Shown piece after piece: positions 51,291 to 60,296 of a DNA stretch of 64,000 nt; position 1 is the stretch's first letter, and each line of letters begins with the position of its first letter. The position numbers and the translations under genes are program-made. Under the pieces are notes generated by a model. The model was not told the DNA's origin. It saw only the letters and a program-made list of their open reading frames with translations, and did not search any database. Source of the DNA: Halorubrum sp. CBA1229 (GTDB lineage: Archaea > Halobacteriota > Halobacteria > Halobacteriales > Haloferacaceae); contig NZ_CP054585.1 in the NCBI RefSeq assembly GCF_003721435.2, forward strand, positions 1,860,001 to 1,924,000, written 5' to 3'.

Positions 51291-52262
51291 ATGACCGAGC
51301 ACGAGCCGGCGGTCCCGGTGCGCGAGACCGCCGAGGAGATCGCGACGATGGAGGTCCGCGGGGCGGCGACCATCGCGTCCGCGGCGGCCGAGGCGCTCGC
51401 CGAACAGGCGCGAGCGGCCGCGAGCGAGGGGCCGACCGCGAGCGATCCCGACGCGTTCCGCGCGTCGATGCGCGCCGCGGCCCGGGCCCTCCGCGAGACG
51501 CGCCCGACGGCCGTCTCGCTGCCGAACGCCCTCCGCTACGTCCTCCAGCGGATGGAGGGCGACGACGTCGACGAGCTCCGACGGAGCGTGGTCGACGCGA
51601 GCGACGCGTTCGTCCGCCAGCTCGACCGCGCGCGGGAGGACCTCGGACGGGTGGGGGCGAACCGCCTCGCCGACGGCGACACGGTGATGACCCACTGCCA
51701 CTCGACGGACGCGCTCGCGTGCATCGAGGCGGCCGTCGAGCAGGGGAAGTCGATCTCGGCGGTCGTCAAGGAGACGCGCCCGCGCCAGCAGGGCCACATC
51801 ACCGCCGAGCAGCTCCGCGACGCCGGCGTCCCGGTCACTCTCATCGTCGACTCCGCGGCGCGCCGCTACCTCGACGAAGTCGACCACGTCGTCGTCGGCG
51901 CCGACTCCATCGCGGCCGACGGCGGCGTGATCAACAAGATCGGCACCTCGGGGCTCGCGGTCAACGCCCGCGAGCGGGGCGTGCCGATCATGACCGCGGC
52001 CCAGACGATCAAGCTCCACCCGGAGACGCTGACGGGCCACACCGTCGAGATCGAGATGCGGTCGGAGAGCGAGGTGATCGGGCCGGCGGCCCGCGAGGAG
52101 ATCGGCGAGATCGCGGTCGAGAACCCCGCCTTCGATGTGACGCCGCCGCGGTACATGGACGCGATCGTCACCGAGCACGGGCAGTTCCCGCCCGAGAGCA
52201 TCGTGACGCTGATGCGGGAGCTGTTCGGCGAGGGCGCCGCGGAGCCGTGGGCGGAGCCATGA
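51291..52262 (+). CDS. Ribose-1,5-bisphosphate isomerase
   Basis: The product has 323 residues of the eIF2B-alpha/MtnA fold. The catalytic residues known for archaeal R15P isomerase can be placed: Cys136 in VMTHCHSTDALA and Asp205 in VVGADSIAADGG. Their spacing of 69 equals that of the characterised Thermococcus enzyme (133 and 202). KETRPRQQGH and INKIGTSGLA are the phosphate-binding segments. It converts ribose-1,5-bisphosphate to ribulose-1,5-bisphosphate. There is no RuBisCO gene in the window. Next to an HAD phosphatase and an aldolase the product is more likely dephosphorylated than carboxylated. It overlaps the kinase gene by 4 bp. Confidence 0.93.
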   Translation: MTEHEPAVPVRETAEEIATMEVRGAATIASAAAEALAEQARAAASEGPTASDPDAFRASMRAAARALRETRPTAVSLPNALRYVLQRMEGDDVDELRRSVVDASDAFVRQLDRAREDLGRVGANRLADGDTVMTHCHSTDALACIEAAVEQGKSISAVVKETRPRQQGHITAEQLRDAGVPVTLIVDSAARRYLDEVDHVVVGADSIAADGGVINKIGTSGLAVNARERGVPIMTAAQTIKLHPETLTGHTVEIEMRSESEVIGPAAREEIGEIAVENPAFDVTPPRYMDAIVTEHGQFPPESIVTLMRELFGEGAAEPWAEP

Positions 52263-53371
52263 GCGGGCGCGACGCCGGCGACTGGGAGGAGGAGGTCGCG
52301 GAGTGGGACGAGGAGGTCTCCGAGTGGGAGGGGTCGAACGCCGCCGACGACCCCGACACCGCCGACGACTCCGGTCCCGTCGAGGAGGACCCCGACCTCG
52401 CGCCCGAGGAGTCGAGCCGCGTGCCGAAGGTGATCGCCGCCGGCCACATCAACTGGGACGTGACGATCCACGTCGACCGGCTCCCCGAGCCGGACGGAGA
52501 GACCCGGATCGAGCGGCTCGAGCAGTCCGGGGGTGGCAGCGCCGCGAACGTCGCGGTCGGGCTCGTCGACCTCGGCGGCCAGTCGGTCGTTTACGGGAGC
52601 GTCGGCGGCGACGAGTCGGGCGCGCTCGCGCTCCGCGAGCTGGCGAGCGCCGGCGTGGACCCCGGACAGGTGCTCGTCGACGCCGGCGAGCCCACCTCGG
52701 TGAAGTACGTGATCGTCGACGGCGGCGGCGAGCTCCTCATGCTCGCCAACGACGGCGCCAACGAGTCGTTCACCGCGGCCGGGCTCGACCGCGACACCCT
52801 GACGGCGGCCGACCACCTCCACCTCACTGGTCAGCAGCCGGAGACGGCGGCAGCGCTGGCGACCGCGGCGGGGGAGGCGGGCGCGACCCGCAGCTTCGAC
52901 CCCGGCCGGCGCGTCGGCGACCGGGAGTTCGACGCCGCGCTCCACGCGACCGACGTGCTCTTTCTAAACTCTCGCGAGGCCGACGCCCTCGCGGACTCGA
53001 CCGACATCGACCCGTGGGAGCCCGAGGACCGCGTCGTCGCGATCAAGCTCGGGAGCGAGGGCGCGACGATCCGAACCCCCCACGGCGACGTCTCTCACCC
53101 CGGCTTCGACGTCGATCCCGTCGACACGGCCGGCGCGGGCGACGCGTTCGCGGCCGGGTTCCTCGGCGCGGCCCTCCGCGAGCCCGAGATCGTCGACGGC
53201 GGGTTCTCGCACGACCCGCGCGACTACCAGGTCCCGCTGCTCGTCGGCAACGCCTGCGGCGCGATCGCGGCCGAGACGGTGACCGCCCGCGCGGACCTCT
53301 CGTGGGACCGGATCCGCGAGACGATGGGCGAGTCGCCCGAGACGGACCTGCTGATCGAAGTCCGCGTGTAG
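52259..53371 (+). CDS. PfkB-family sugar kinase, candidate ribose-1-phosphate kinase
   Basis: The product has 370 residues. After an acidic N-terminal extension of about 57 residues, the PfkB fold starts at KVIAAGHINWDVTIHVDRLP. SGGGSAANVAVGLVDLGGQS is signature 1, and DTAGAGDAFAAGFLGA carries the anion hole and catalytic Asp. By context it phosphorylates ribose-1-phosphate to ribose-1,5-bisphosphate for the isomerase. Other nucleoside or sugar substrates are possible from sequence alone. The last residues IEVRV and the stop lie in the first unit of an 18-bp tandem repeat that copies the stop codon. Confidence 0.87.
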   Translation: MSGRDAGDWEEEVAEWDEEVSEWEGSNAADDPDTADDSGPVEEDPDLAPEESSRVPKVIAAGHINWDVTIHVDRLPEPDGETRIERLEQSGGGSAANVAVGLVDLGGQSVVYGSVGGDESGALALRELASAGVDPGQVLVDAGEPTSVKYVIVDGGGELLMLANDGANESFTAAGLDRDTLTAADHLHLTGQQPETAAALATAAGEAGATRSFDPGRRVGDREFDAALHATDVLFLNSREADALADSTDIDPWEPEDRVVAIKLGSEGATIRTPHGDVSHPGFDVDPVDTAGAGDAFAAGFLGAALREPEIVDGGFSHDPRDYQVPLLVGNACGAIAAETVTARADLSWDRIRETMGESPETDLLIEVRV

Positions 53372-53479
53372 GTCGAAGTCCGCGTGTAGGTCGAAGTCCG
53401 CGTGTAGGTCGAAGTCCGCGTGTAGGTCGAAGTCCGCGTGTAGGTCGAAGTCCGCGTGTAGGTCGAAGTCCGCGTGTAG
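53355..53479 (+). repeat. 18-bp tandem repeat of the kinase gene's end, seven copies
   Basis: TCGAAGTCCGCGTGTAG recurs seven times at 18-bp spacing (starts 53355, 53373, 53391 and so on to 53463). The first copy encodes the C-terminus of the kinase with its TAG. Because 18 is a multiple of three, all seven TAG stops are in the kinase frame. It fills the space to the convergent lipoprotein gene. Confidence 0.95.
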
Positions 53480-53499
53480 GCGTTCGGACCGGCCCGCGA

Positions 53500-54657
53500 C
53501 TATCCGACGTAGTCGAACGCGACCGCGAGGTCGTCGGCGCCCCAGAAGACGAACCGGTACCGGCCCGGCACGAGGTCGGGACAGACCCGCAGCGCGTCGG
53601 CGTGGGGACCGCCCTCGACTAGCCCGGACTCGGTCAGTTCGAACTCCCAGGAGAGCGTCTCGCCCGGCCGGACGCCGATCGCCTCGTCGGTGTAGTCGAA
53701 CGTCGTTCCCTCCTCAGCGCCGCGGATCTCGGTCCATCCCGCCTCGGTCCGCAGTTCGAGGTTGTACTTCCCCTGGTTGCCGACGTAGGCCTCGTGCCCC
53801 GAGGCGTTCGTCAGCTCGACCCGGACCCTGTCGCCGCGCTCGAACGCGGCGGCCTCGCTCCCACCGTCGCCGTCCGGGTCCACGACGCGGAGCTCGAGGC
53901 CGCGGCCGTCCCCGCCGACTCCGCCGCCGGAGCCCCACGACACGCCGCCCTCGTAGACGGCGGGGTGGCGCTCGAAGTCGGCCGCCTCGCAGTCGAATCC
54001 GGCAGGGACCGTCTCGGGGTCGCCGTCGGGCCGGACGTATCCGTCGAGCCGCTCGGGGTCGAGCACGCCGTCGGCGCCGTTCAGCTCGCTCGTCTCGCCC
54101 CAGCCGTCCGTGACCGACGCCCGGATCGCGTCGGGACGGGCCTCGGCCGTCACGCGGAGGAAGGCCCCGGAGAAGGTGATCGCCTCCCCGCAGGCGACGT
54201 CGTCGTCGCCGGGGCCGCGAACGCTCGCGCTCGCGACGAGCGTCCCGTCCTCGACGGCGACGTCGGCGAACGAAATCGCGTTGTGACAGGTCGTCGGCCC
54301 GACCGACTCGACGTACGCGAGCACCGACTCGTCGAAGTCGGTCGCCTCGACAAATGCGCGCGTCTCCGCGGGGGCGTCCCGGAGCAGCCAGGCGGCGCCG
54401 CTCTCCTCCGTGAACAGCGCGCAGAAGCCGCGCCGTTCCTCGCGGTTCCACGCCGGCCCGGAGAGCGCGCCGCCGACCTGATGGGCCTCGGTCTCGGGCG
54501 CGGCGTCGCTTCCGCCGTCGCCGTCCGTGCCGTCGGTTCCGTCGCCGCCGTCGCCGTCGTCGCCCCCCGGACCGCCATCGCTCGCGCAGCCGGCGAGCGC
54601 AGCGAGGCTCCCGGCGCCGAGACCGTAGAGGATCGCTCGGCGCGTGAGTCGGGTCAT
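53500..54657 (-). CDS. Tat-exported lipoprotein with two domains
   Basis: The product has 385 residues. The signal LTRRAILYGLGAGSLAALAG then CASDGG gives twin Arg and lipobox Cys24, followed by a Gly/Asp linker. The N-terminal domain (about 65-240) includes WLLRDAPAETRAFVEATDFD and GPTTCHNAISFADVAVEDGT. The C-terminal Ig-like domain (about 265-385) has GDRVRVELTNASGHEAYVGN, AGWTEIRG and CPDLVPGRYRFVFWGA, paralogous to the lipoprotein at 40294. It is extracellular, with unknown function. Confidence 0.82.
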   Translation of the reverse strand: MTRLTRRAILYGLGAGSLAALAGCASDGGPGGDDGDGGDGTDGTDGDGGSDAAPETEAHQVGGALSGPAWNREERRGFCALFTEESGAAWLLRDAPAETRAFVEATDFDESVLAYVESVGPTTCHNAISFADVAVEDGTLVASASVRGPGDDDVACGEAITFSGAFLRVTAEARPDAIRASVTDGWGETSELNGADGVLDPERLDGYVRPDGDPETVPAGFDCEAADFERHPAVYEGGVSWGSGGGVGGDGRGLELRVVDPDGDGGSEAAAFERGDRVRVELTNASGHEAYVGNQGKYNLELRTEAGWTEIRGAEEGTTFDYTDEAIGVRPGETLSWEFELTESGLVEGGPHADALRVCPDLVPGRYRFVFWGADDLAVAFDYVG

Positions 54658-54721
54658 GACTGTCGCTACGCGAGGTGTCTATAAGTGCCTCGTGTAGGCG
54701 CAAACGGCTCCCTGTGTTATC

Positions 54722-55807
54722 TCACTCCGCGTCCGGCGTCGCGAAGAGGTCTGCGAGGTCGTCGGCGTCGCCGTCCGTTCCCCCGTCGTCGAGGTCGGCC
54801 GCGAGTCCGAGCGCGAGCGCAATTCGGGCCTTCGACGCCGGGAGCGGGCCGGCGAACGTCACGCCGTGCTCCGCCAGCGTGACCGCGCCGCCGGGCGTGC
54901 CGTACACCGGCTCGGTCGGGCCGGCCGGAGGGCGGCCGGCGACGACGACGGGCGTCTCCGGGAGGGTGTCACCCACGGCGTCGCCGATCGCGGCGGTCGC
55001 GTTCCCGAGGCCGGTCCCCTCGATCACGAGCCCGCCGACGCCCGCGTCGACCGCGCGCTCGACGGCCCCGGCGCCGACGCCCGTCCCGGAGTGGATCACG
55101 GGAACCTCCGGGACGTCGTCGGCGCTCCCGATGGCGTCTGCGAGCGGATCGACGTCGACCCCGCGCCGGGGCTCGCGGACGAGCCGCGACCCGGCGCGGG
55201 TGAACGTCGCGATCGGACCGGTCCCCGGCGAGGCCATCGTCGAGAGCGCGTTGCTGTGGCCCTTGACGACGTCGCGGGCGGCGTGGAGCTCGTCGTCGAA
55301 CGCGACGTGGACCCCGGGCGCGAACCGCGAGTCCGCGGCGGCCCGGACCGCGAGCGTCAGGTTCGCGGGCGCGTCGCTGGAGGGCTCGTCGAGCCGGCGC
55401 TGGGCCCCCGTGACGACGACCGGCGCGTCGAGGTCGGTGAGCAGGTCGAGCGCGAACGCGGTGTCGGCGAGCGTGTCGGTGCCGTGCGTAACGACGACGC
55501 CGTCGGCGCCGTCCGCGACCGCCTCGCGCGCGGCCGCCGCGGTCGCGAGCACGTCGCGCCACCGCACGTCGAACCCCGGCTGCGAGCAGACCTCGCGGGC
55601 GCTCACGGTCGCGTACCGCTCCACGTCCGGGACCGCCGCGACGAGGTCGTCGCCGGTCTTCGCCGGCGCCGCCCCGCCGTCGTCCGGTTCGGACGCGATG
55701 GTCCCGCCGCAGGCGACGACCGCGACGCGCGGGTCCCTCCCGCCGTCGGTCGCGCCTCGTCGCTCCTCGCGCGCCTCGCGGTCCGCCGTCGGCTCGGTCT
55801 CCGTCAT
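54722..55807 (-). CDS. L-asparaginase (type I/II fold)
   Basis: The product has 361 residues. The first catalytic Thr is in VVACGGTIASE (Thr36). The second signature VVTHGTDTLADTAFAL holds the Thr-Asp pair. The C-terminal part has GGLVIEGTGLGNATAAIGDA, typical of asparaginases. It hydrolyses asparagine to aspartate and ammonia in the cytoplasm (no signal peptide). The GatD subunit of Glu-tRNA(Gln) amidotransferase is related, but it carries a longer N-terminal domain not seen here and usually lies with gatE. The acidic ends are halophilic extensions. Confidence 0.88.
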   Translation of the reverse strand: MTETEPTADREAREERRGATDGGRDPRVAVVACGGTIASEPDDGGAAPAKTGDDLVAAVPDVERYATVSAREVCSQPGFDVRWRDVLATAAAAREAVADGADGVVVTHGTDTLADTAFALDLLTDLDAPVVVTGAQRRLDEPSSDAPANLTLAVRAAADSRFAPGVHVAFDDELHAARDVVKGHSNALSTMASPGTGPIATFTRAGSRLVREPRRGVDVDPLADAIGSADDVPEVPVIHSGTGVGAGAVERAVDAGVGGLVIEGTGLGNATAAIGDAVGDTLPETPVVVAGRPPAGPTEPVYGTPGGAVTLAEHGVTFAGPLPASKARIALALGLAADLDDGGTDGDADDLADLFATPDAE

Positions 55808-56133
55808 ACCCTCCGGTTCTCCCGAAGGACCAAAGCGGTTGGTCCCGCGGCAGCCGCGCGTCCCGCCGGCGAACCGCGGAGCCGACGTCGACCGGCGCGA
55901 TCCGCTGTCGATCGGCGCGATCCGATGACGAGGAGCGAGACCCGACGACGAGGGGCGACGATCGGAGCGGCTCGACGGAGATCGACTGACTTCCCTAAAA
56001 AAGGATGAGAGGACCCGGTAAACGATTAAAACGTTTCTGAGGCGTTTTTAAAACGTCGGAGCAGACCGGGAAAACGAGGTGAAAATCCCCGAACCCTCTA
56101 CCGGCTATATGGGGTCCCCCGTCATACGGAGAA
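55808..56133. other. Intergenic region with AT-rich inverted repeat
   Basis: No gene is seen in these 326 bp. A GC-rich half with CGGCGCGATCCG-type short repeats is followed by TTAAAACG at about 56025 and CGTTTTTAA at about 56042, an imperfect inverted repeat. GGCTATATGGG (about 56103-56113) is the TATA box of the next gene. Confidence 0.45.
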
Positions 56134-56139
56134 GTGTCC

Positions 56140-56361
56140 ATGTCAATCCCCGCCCCCACGCGCCTCGCCTCCGGCCGACAGGTCGCCGGGCTGATGACCG
56201 GCACGATGAAAGCCGCCGCCTTCTGGGCCGCGATCGCCATCCCGGCCACGTACCCCGTCCTCCTGTACATGGGGCTCGACGGCGGCACCGGGCTGCTGTT
56301 CGTCGGCCTGCTGTTCGCGAACGCGCTGGCGCTCTCGCTCGGCCACGACTACAAGCGTTGA
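56140..56361 (+). CDS. Small haloarchaeal membrane protein
   Basis: The product has 73 residues. A Pro/Ser head is followed by two hydrophobic segments, AAAFWAAIAIPATYPVLLYM and TGLLFVGLLFANALALSLGH, and the tail DYKR. A GTG two codons upstream (56134) is 27 nt from the TATA box and could be the true start. Two-helix proteins of this kind are widespread in haloarchaea, with no known role. Confidence 0.65.
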   Translation: MSIPAPTRLASGRQVAGLMTGTMKAAAFWAAIAIPATYPVLLYMGLDGGTGLLFVGLLFANALALSLGHDYKR

Positions 56362-56528
56362 CCGGCGGACCGCCGGACCGAGGCGCCGCCCTCCGGAGGC
56401 ACTGACCCGTTCGATCACGCCCTCCCTCCCGATTCTCTCGGTCTCCTCCTCCAAGCTAGCCGTTCCGGTCCCCGCCGCCCTCCCGCCCGTCTCGAAGCGC
56501 TTACCCACGGGCCGACCGGACTGTCGGT

Positions 56529-58187
56529 ATGACCGACGAGACGCACGTCGAGTGGCGCGACTGGGGGCCCGAGGCGTTCGCCGAGGCCGACGAGCGGGAC
56601 CGCCCGGTGCTCCTCTCGCTGTCCGCCACGTGGTGCGAGGGCTGTCACGAGATGGACGCCGTCACGTACGCCGAGCCCCGCGTCGCCGCCAACGTCAACG
56701 AGGGGTTCGTCCCGGTCCGCGTCGACGTCGACCGTCGCCCGCGCGTCCGGGAGCGGTACAACATGGGCGGGTTCCCGACCACCGCGTTCCTCACGCCGGA
56801 CGGCGAGCTGCTCACCGGCGCGGGCTACCTCGACGTCGACGGGATGCGGCAGGTGCTCGAGTCCGTGCGGCAGATGTGGGCCGACAAGGGACGGTCGGCG
56901 GGGCGGGTCCCCCGCGCGCTCGACGCCGACCTCCCGCCGCGCGCGGAGCTGACCGACGCGATCGAGAGCCACCTCGCCGGGCAGGTGGAGGTGAAGTACG
57001 ACGAGGAGTACGCCGGCTGGGGGACGGACGCGAAGTTCCCGCTTCCCCGCACCGTCGAGTTCGCGCTGAAGCGCGACCGCGACCGCGCCCTCCGGACGCT
57101 CGACGCGGTGCGCGACCACCTCGCCGACGACGTCGCCGGCGGCTTCTTCCGGTTCGCGGGGACCCGCGACTGGGGTGACGTCGCCTACGAGAAGCCGATC
57201 GACACGAACGCGGCGGTCACGCGCGCGTTCGCGAACGCCTACCTCTACACCGGCGACGAGGCGTACTTGGCGCCCGCGACCGACGCGGTCGAGTTCCTCA
57301 CCGACGACCTCTGGACCGGCTACGGCGTCGGCGGGAGCCTCGGGCCCGGACTCGGCCGCGCCTACTACGCCGCGCCCGCAGACGACCGCGCGGAGCTCGA
57401 CTCGCCCCGCCGCGATCTGACCGTCTTCGCGGGCGGGAACGCGCTCGCGGCCGACGCGCTGCTCGCGGTCGCCGCGTACACCGACGACGAGCGCGCCCGC
57501 GAGTACGCCGACCGGATCCTCGACGAGCTCGAACGCGACCTGATCGACGCCGACTCCGGCGCGGTGACCCACTACCGCGGCAGCGACGAAGTCGGCGAGT
57601 CGGACCTGCTGGACGACGTCGCCCGCGTCGTGAGCGCGTACGTACGAGCCGCCGGCGTCCTCGGCGAGGGCGCCGACGTCGCCCGCGCGGTCGCGGACCG
57701 AGCGATCGACCGACTCCACGTCGACGGCTCCTTCGTGGACGGGCCGCGGTCGGGCCCGGGGCTGCTCGACCGCCCGTTCCGGCCGCTCGACGGCAACGTC
57801 GAGATGGCGACCGCGCTGCTCGACCTGTCGGCGCTGACCGGCGAGGACCGCTACCGCGGGGTCGCCCGCGAGACCGCGGCAGCGTTCGCGGGGGCCACGG
57901 AGCGGCTCGGCGTGCAGGTCGCCGGCTACGGGAGCCTCGTCGGGCGGCTCCTCCGCGGCACCACCGTCATCGCGGTCGGCGACGAGCCGGGCAGCGACCT
58001 CCACCGCGCGGCGTGGCGGGTCGCGGACCACGAGAAGGTCGTCGCCCCGAACGCCCATCTGGAGGGGTCGCCGGCGCCGCGGTCGGTCCCGGCGGGCTCG
58101 GCGGTCGTGCTCGCCGGGGACGCGATCTCGGAGCCCGCGGAAACGCCGGACGAGTTGATGCGGCGGGTCGCCGAGACCGCGGAGTAG
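56529..58187 (+). CDS. Thioredoxin-fold DUF255 protein with barrel domain, YyaL-like
   Basis: The product has 552 residues. The N-terminal thioredoxin domain (about 5-115) has RPVLLSLSATWCEGCHEMDA with Cys36-Cys39 and the cis-Pro loop GGFPTTAFLTPDG. The larger part is an (alpha/alpha) barrel like that of glycosidase-like proteins: AKFPLPRTVEFALKR, GGFFRFAGTRDWGDVAYEKP, FAGGNALAADALLAVA, GNVEMATALLDL. The family (DUF255, spermatogenesis-associated 20 relatives) has unknown enzymatic activity. It is shorter than the bacterial members of about 680-700 residues, lacking some C-terminal parts. It appears monocistronic. Confidence 0.85.
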   Translation: MTDETHVEWRDWGPEAFAEADERDRPVLLSLSATWCEGCHEMDAVTYAEPRVAANVNEGFVPVRVDVDRRPRVRERYNMGGFPTTAFLTPDGELLTGAGYLDVDGMRQVLESVRQMWADKGRSAGRVPRALDADLPPRAELTDAIESHLAGQVEVKYDEEYAGWGTDAKFPLPRTVEFALKRDRDRALRTLDAVRDHLADDVAGGFFRFAGTRDWGDVAYEKPIDTNAAVTRAFANAYLYTGDEAYLAPATDAVEFLTDDLWTGYGVGGSLGPGLGRAYYAAPADDRAELDSPRRDLTVFAGGNALAADALLAVAAYTDDERAREYADRILDELERDLIDADSGAVTHYRGSDEVGESDLLDDVARVVSAYVRAAGVLGEGADVARAVADRAIDRLHVDGSFVDGPRSGPGLLDRPFRPLDGNVEMATALLDLSALTGEDRYRGVARETAAAFAGATERLGVQVAGYGSLVGRLLRGTTVIAVGDEPGSDLHRAAWRVADHEKVVAPNAHLEGSPAPRSVPAGSAVVLAGDAISEPAETPDELMRRVAETAE

Positions 58188-58330
58188 GCCGCGGCGTCCG
58201 AAGCGTTCGACCGCTTTCGGTCGTCTGTGACGGTCCGGGCGATCGCCACGCGGAGCCGACTCGCGTCTCACCACCGCACTCGCGTGTAAACCGGCGACGT
58301 GTTTATACCGATGCCACGTGATCGGACGGT

Positions 58331-59137
58331 ATGGCATCTCTCCGGGATCTGGGGCTCTCCGAGTACGAGGCGCGCGCCTATCGAGCGCTGCTGCGCACCG
58401 GGCCGACGACGGCGAAGGACCTCTCGCGAGCCAGCGAGGTTCCCATGGGGCGGGTGTACGACGTGCTCAACAGCTTAGAGCAGCACAACCTCGTCCGGAG
58501 TCAGGCCGCCAGCCGGCCGAAGAAGTACGCCGCGGTCGAGCCCGACGCCGCGCTCGACCGGCTGCTCGACGAGAAGAAGCGGGAGCTGGAGACGCAAGCG
58601 GAGCAGTACGAGGAGGTGGTCGCCGACCTCTCGACGGAGCTCGACGCGGGGGAGCCGGTCGACGGCCAGTTCTGGACGGCGGCAGTCGGCGCGGAGGAGG
58701 CCACGGACCTCCTCTTGGAGCGAATCGCGGCGGCCGAGCGCCGGATGGTCGTCGTCGTCGGGGCGCCGGCGACCGGCTTCGACCTCGGAACGATCGGCGA
58801 GCAGGTCGCCGCGGAGCTGGAGTCGGCGCTCGAACGCGGCGTCGAGATCCGGGTGTTGCTGTCGCCGGAGACGGTGGACGCGCTGCCGCGGAGCGTCGGT
58901 CGACGGTACACCGCGGAGTTATCAGACATGGAGGGGTTCGAAGTCCGGACGACCGCGGGCGTCGACGGGACGTTCAACGTGTTCGACGGGATCGAGGTGT
59001 GCATCGAGGTGCCGCACCCGCTGTCGGGCGACGAGCCGTTCGCGATGATCGACGTGAAGGACGCGGAGTTCGCGACGAGCGTGAGCGAGGAGTTCGAGCC
59101 GCGGTGGGCGGACGCGGAGACGCTGTCGTTCGGGTGA
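58331..59137 (+). CDS. TrmB-family transcriptional regulator
   Basis: The product has 268 residues. The winged helix LRDLGLSEYEARAYRALLRT then PTTAKDLSRASEVPMGRVYD and LNSLEQHNLVRSQ is the TrmB signature. A coiled coil follows (LDRLLDEKKRELETQAEQYE). The C-terminal effector domain of the PLD-like TrmB type is ERRMVVVVGAPATGF...RGVEIRVLLSPETVDALPR. Such regulators usually respond to sugars or central metabolites. A TATA box (TGTTTATACC, 58300-58309) lies 28 nt before the start. No operon partner reveals the target. Confidence 0.9.
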   Translation: MASLRDLGLSEYEARAYRALLRTGPTTAKDLSRASEVPMGRVYDVLNSLEQHNLVRSQAASRPKKYAAVEPDAALDRLLDEKKRELETQAEQYEEVVADLSTELDAGEPVDGQFWTAAVGAEEATDLLLERIAAAERRMVVVVGAPATGFDLGTIGEQVAAELESALERGVEIRVLLSPETVDALPRSVGRRYTAELSDMEGFEVRTTAGVDGTFNVFDGIEVCIEVPHPLSGDEPFAMIDVKDAEFATSVSEEFEPRWADAETLSFG

Positions 59138-59186
59138 ATCAGACAACCCGGGTAAACCCGGCGAGAAGAGGGAATCCGCGCTCCGT

Positions 59187-60116
59187 TCAGCGGACGTTCA
59201 GCTCGGTCCGCAGGTCGCCCATCGTGACCTCGCGCTCGGCGTGGGCGTTGTGCTGGTGGATCGACTCGTCGTTCGACTGTTTCATGCGGATCACGGCGTC
59301 GTCCGGCAGGTGGTCGAACTCCTCGACCGTCCCCTCGGCGAGGGCGCGGACGCAGTCCTCGACGAACTTCGCGTCGGCGTGGGCCTCGTAGGTCATGTGG
59401 TCCTCGTCGGGCCGCTTCGCCATGTTGTAGATCCGGGCGCTCATCGAGTCGCGGGCGACGTCGATCAGATCGCGGAGGTCGAGGTCGGGGTGGCCGTCGG
59501 TGGTGACGGTGAGCGTCGCGTGGCCGCGCTGGGAGTGGCCCGGCTGCGGGACGGCGTCGAGGAACTCCTCCGTCGTCTCCTCGTCGACGCCGAGCTCGGC
59601 GAGCTTCTCGCGGGCGCGGGACTCGCTCATCCCCTGCGAGCAGGGGCAGACGGTCATGCCGGTGACCTCCGCGCCGATCTCCTCGCGGGTGCCCTCCTCG
59701 GTCGCGGTCGCGCTGGCGATGATCGTCGACGTGCTCTGCGTCTCGATGCCGGACGCCGGCGTGTCCTCGCGGGTGACCAGCTCCGCGGTCATCGACACCT
59801 CGGCGGTGGTGGTGTAGTCGTGCTTCTCTAAGAGTCGCTCGGCGGCGTCACCGCAGACGTCCTCGACGCGGTACGCCTCCTCGCGGGTGATCTCCTCTAA
59901 GATCTCGTCGATCGTCGCGAGGTTCCGCGACATGTCGATCCCCTTGCGCCCGCTCGGCAGGTCGACGAACACCTCGAACTCGGCCATGAGGACGATGGGG
60001 CGTTTGTCCCCGCGGGCGAGTTTGACGAGCTTCTCCACGCCGGTGACGCCGACCTGCGAGAGCCCGACGGTGACGTCGGGCGCCGACGCCTGTACGTCCG
60101 GCAGCTGATGGCTCAT
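59187..60116 (-). CDS. mptA: GTP cyclohydrolase MptA
   Basis: The product has 309 residues. The family start [20 protein letters not shown] and the metal-binding [16 protein letters not shown] and [15 protein letters not shown] are present. HQHNAHAE near the C-terminus completes the active site. It converts GTP to 7,8-dihydroneopterin 2',3'-cyclic phosphate, the first step of tetrahydrofolate/methanopterin-type pterin synthesis in archaea (Fe-dependent, FolE2 relative). It is divergent from L21e. Confidence 0.94.
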   Translation of the reverse strand: MSHQLPDVQASAPDVTVGLSQVGVTGVEKLVKLARGDKRPIVLMAEFEVFVDLPSGRKGIDMSRNLATIDEILEEITREEAYRVEDVCGDAAERLLEKHDYTTTAEVSMTAELVTREDTPASGIETQSTSTIIASATATEEGTREEIGAEVTGMTVCPCSQGMSESRAREKLAELGVDEETTEEFLDAVPQPGHSQRGHATLTVTTDGHPDLDLRDLIDVARDSMSARIYNMAKRPDEDHMTYEAHADAKFVEDCVRALAEGTVEEFDHLPDDAVIRMKQSNDESIHQHNAHAEREVTMGDLRTELNVR

Positions 60117-60260
60117 TATAAACGCGTTAGGGAACTCGCGTGATTAGCACTTTCGATAGGGGGTGTTGCATAGGGTAGTTTCGACGCCCGTGCCCGGGGA
60201 TATCGTCCGGCGTCGCCTCGCGGTGTGGTAGCCGCTCTCGGGCGGCGCCCGTAACGCACC

Positions 60261-60269
60261 ATTTATACC
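60261..60269 (+). promoter_or_regulatory. TATA box of rpl21e-rpoF operon
   Basis: ATTTATACC lies about 30 nt before the ATG at 60297, the usual leaderless spacing. Confidence 0.65.
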
Positions 60270-60296
60270 TGCGGCAGCGGAACGTAGCCCAAGACC

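Noticed and set aside
51291-52262. Annotation as methylthioribose-1-phosphate isomerase (MtnA) or eIF2B
   Set aside because: Cys136 and Asp205 have the R15P-isomerase spacing, and the neighbours form the pentose bisphosphate pathway rather than methionine salvage.
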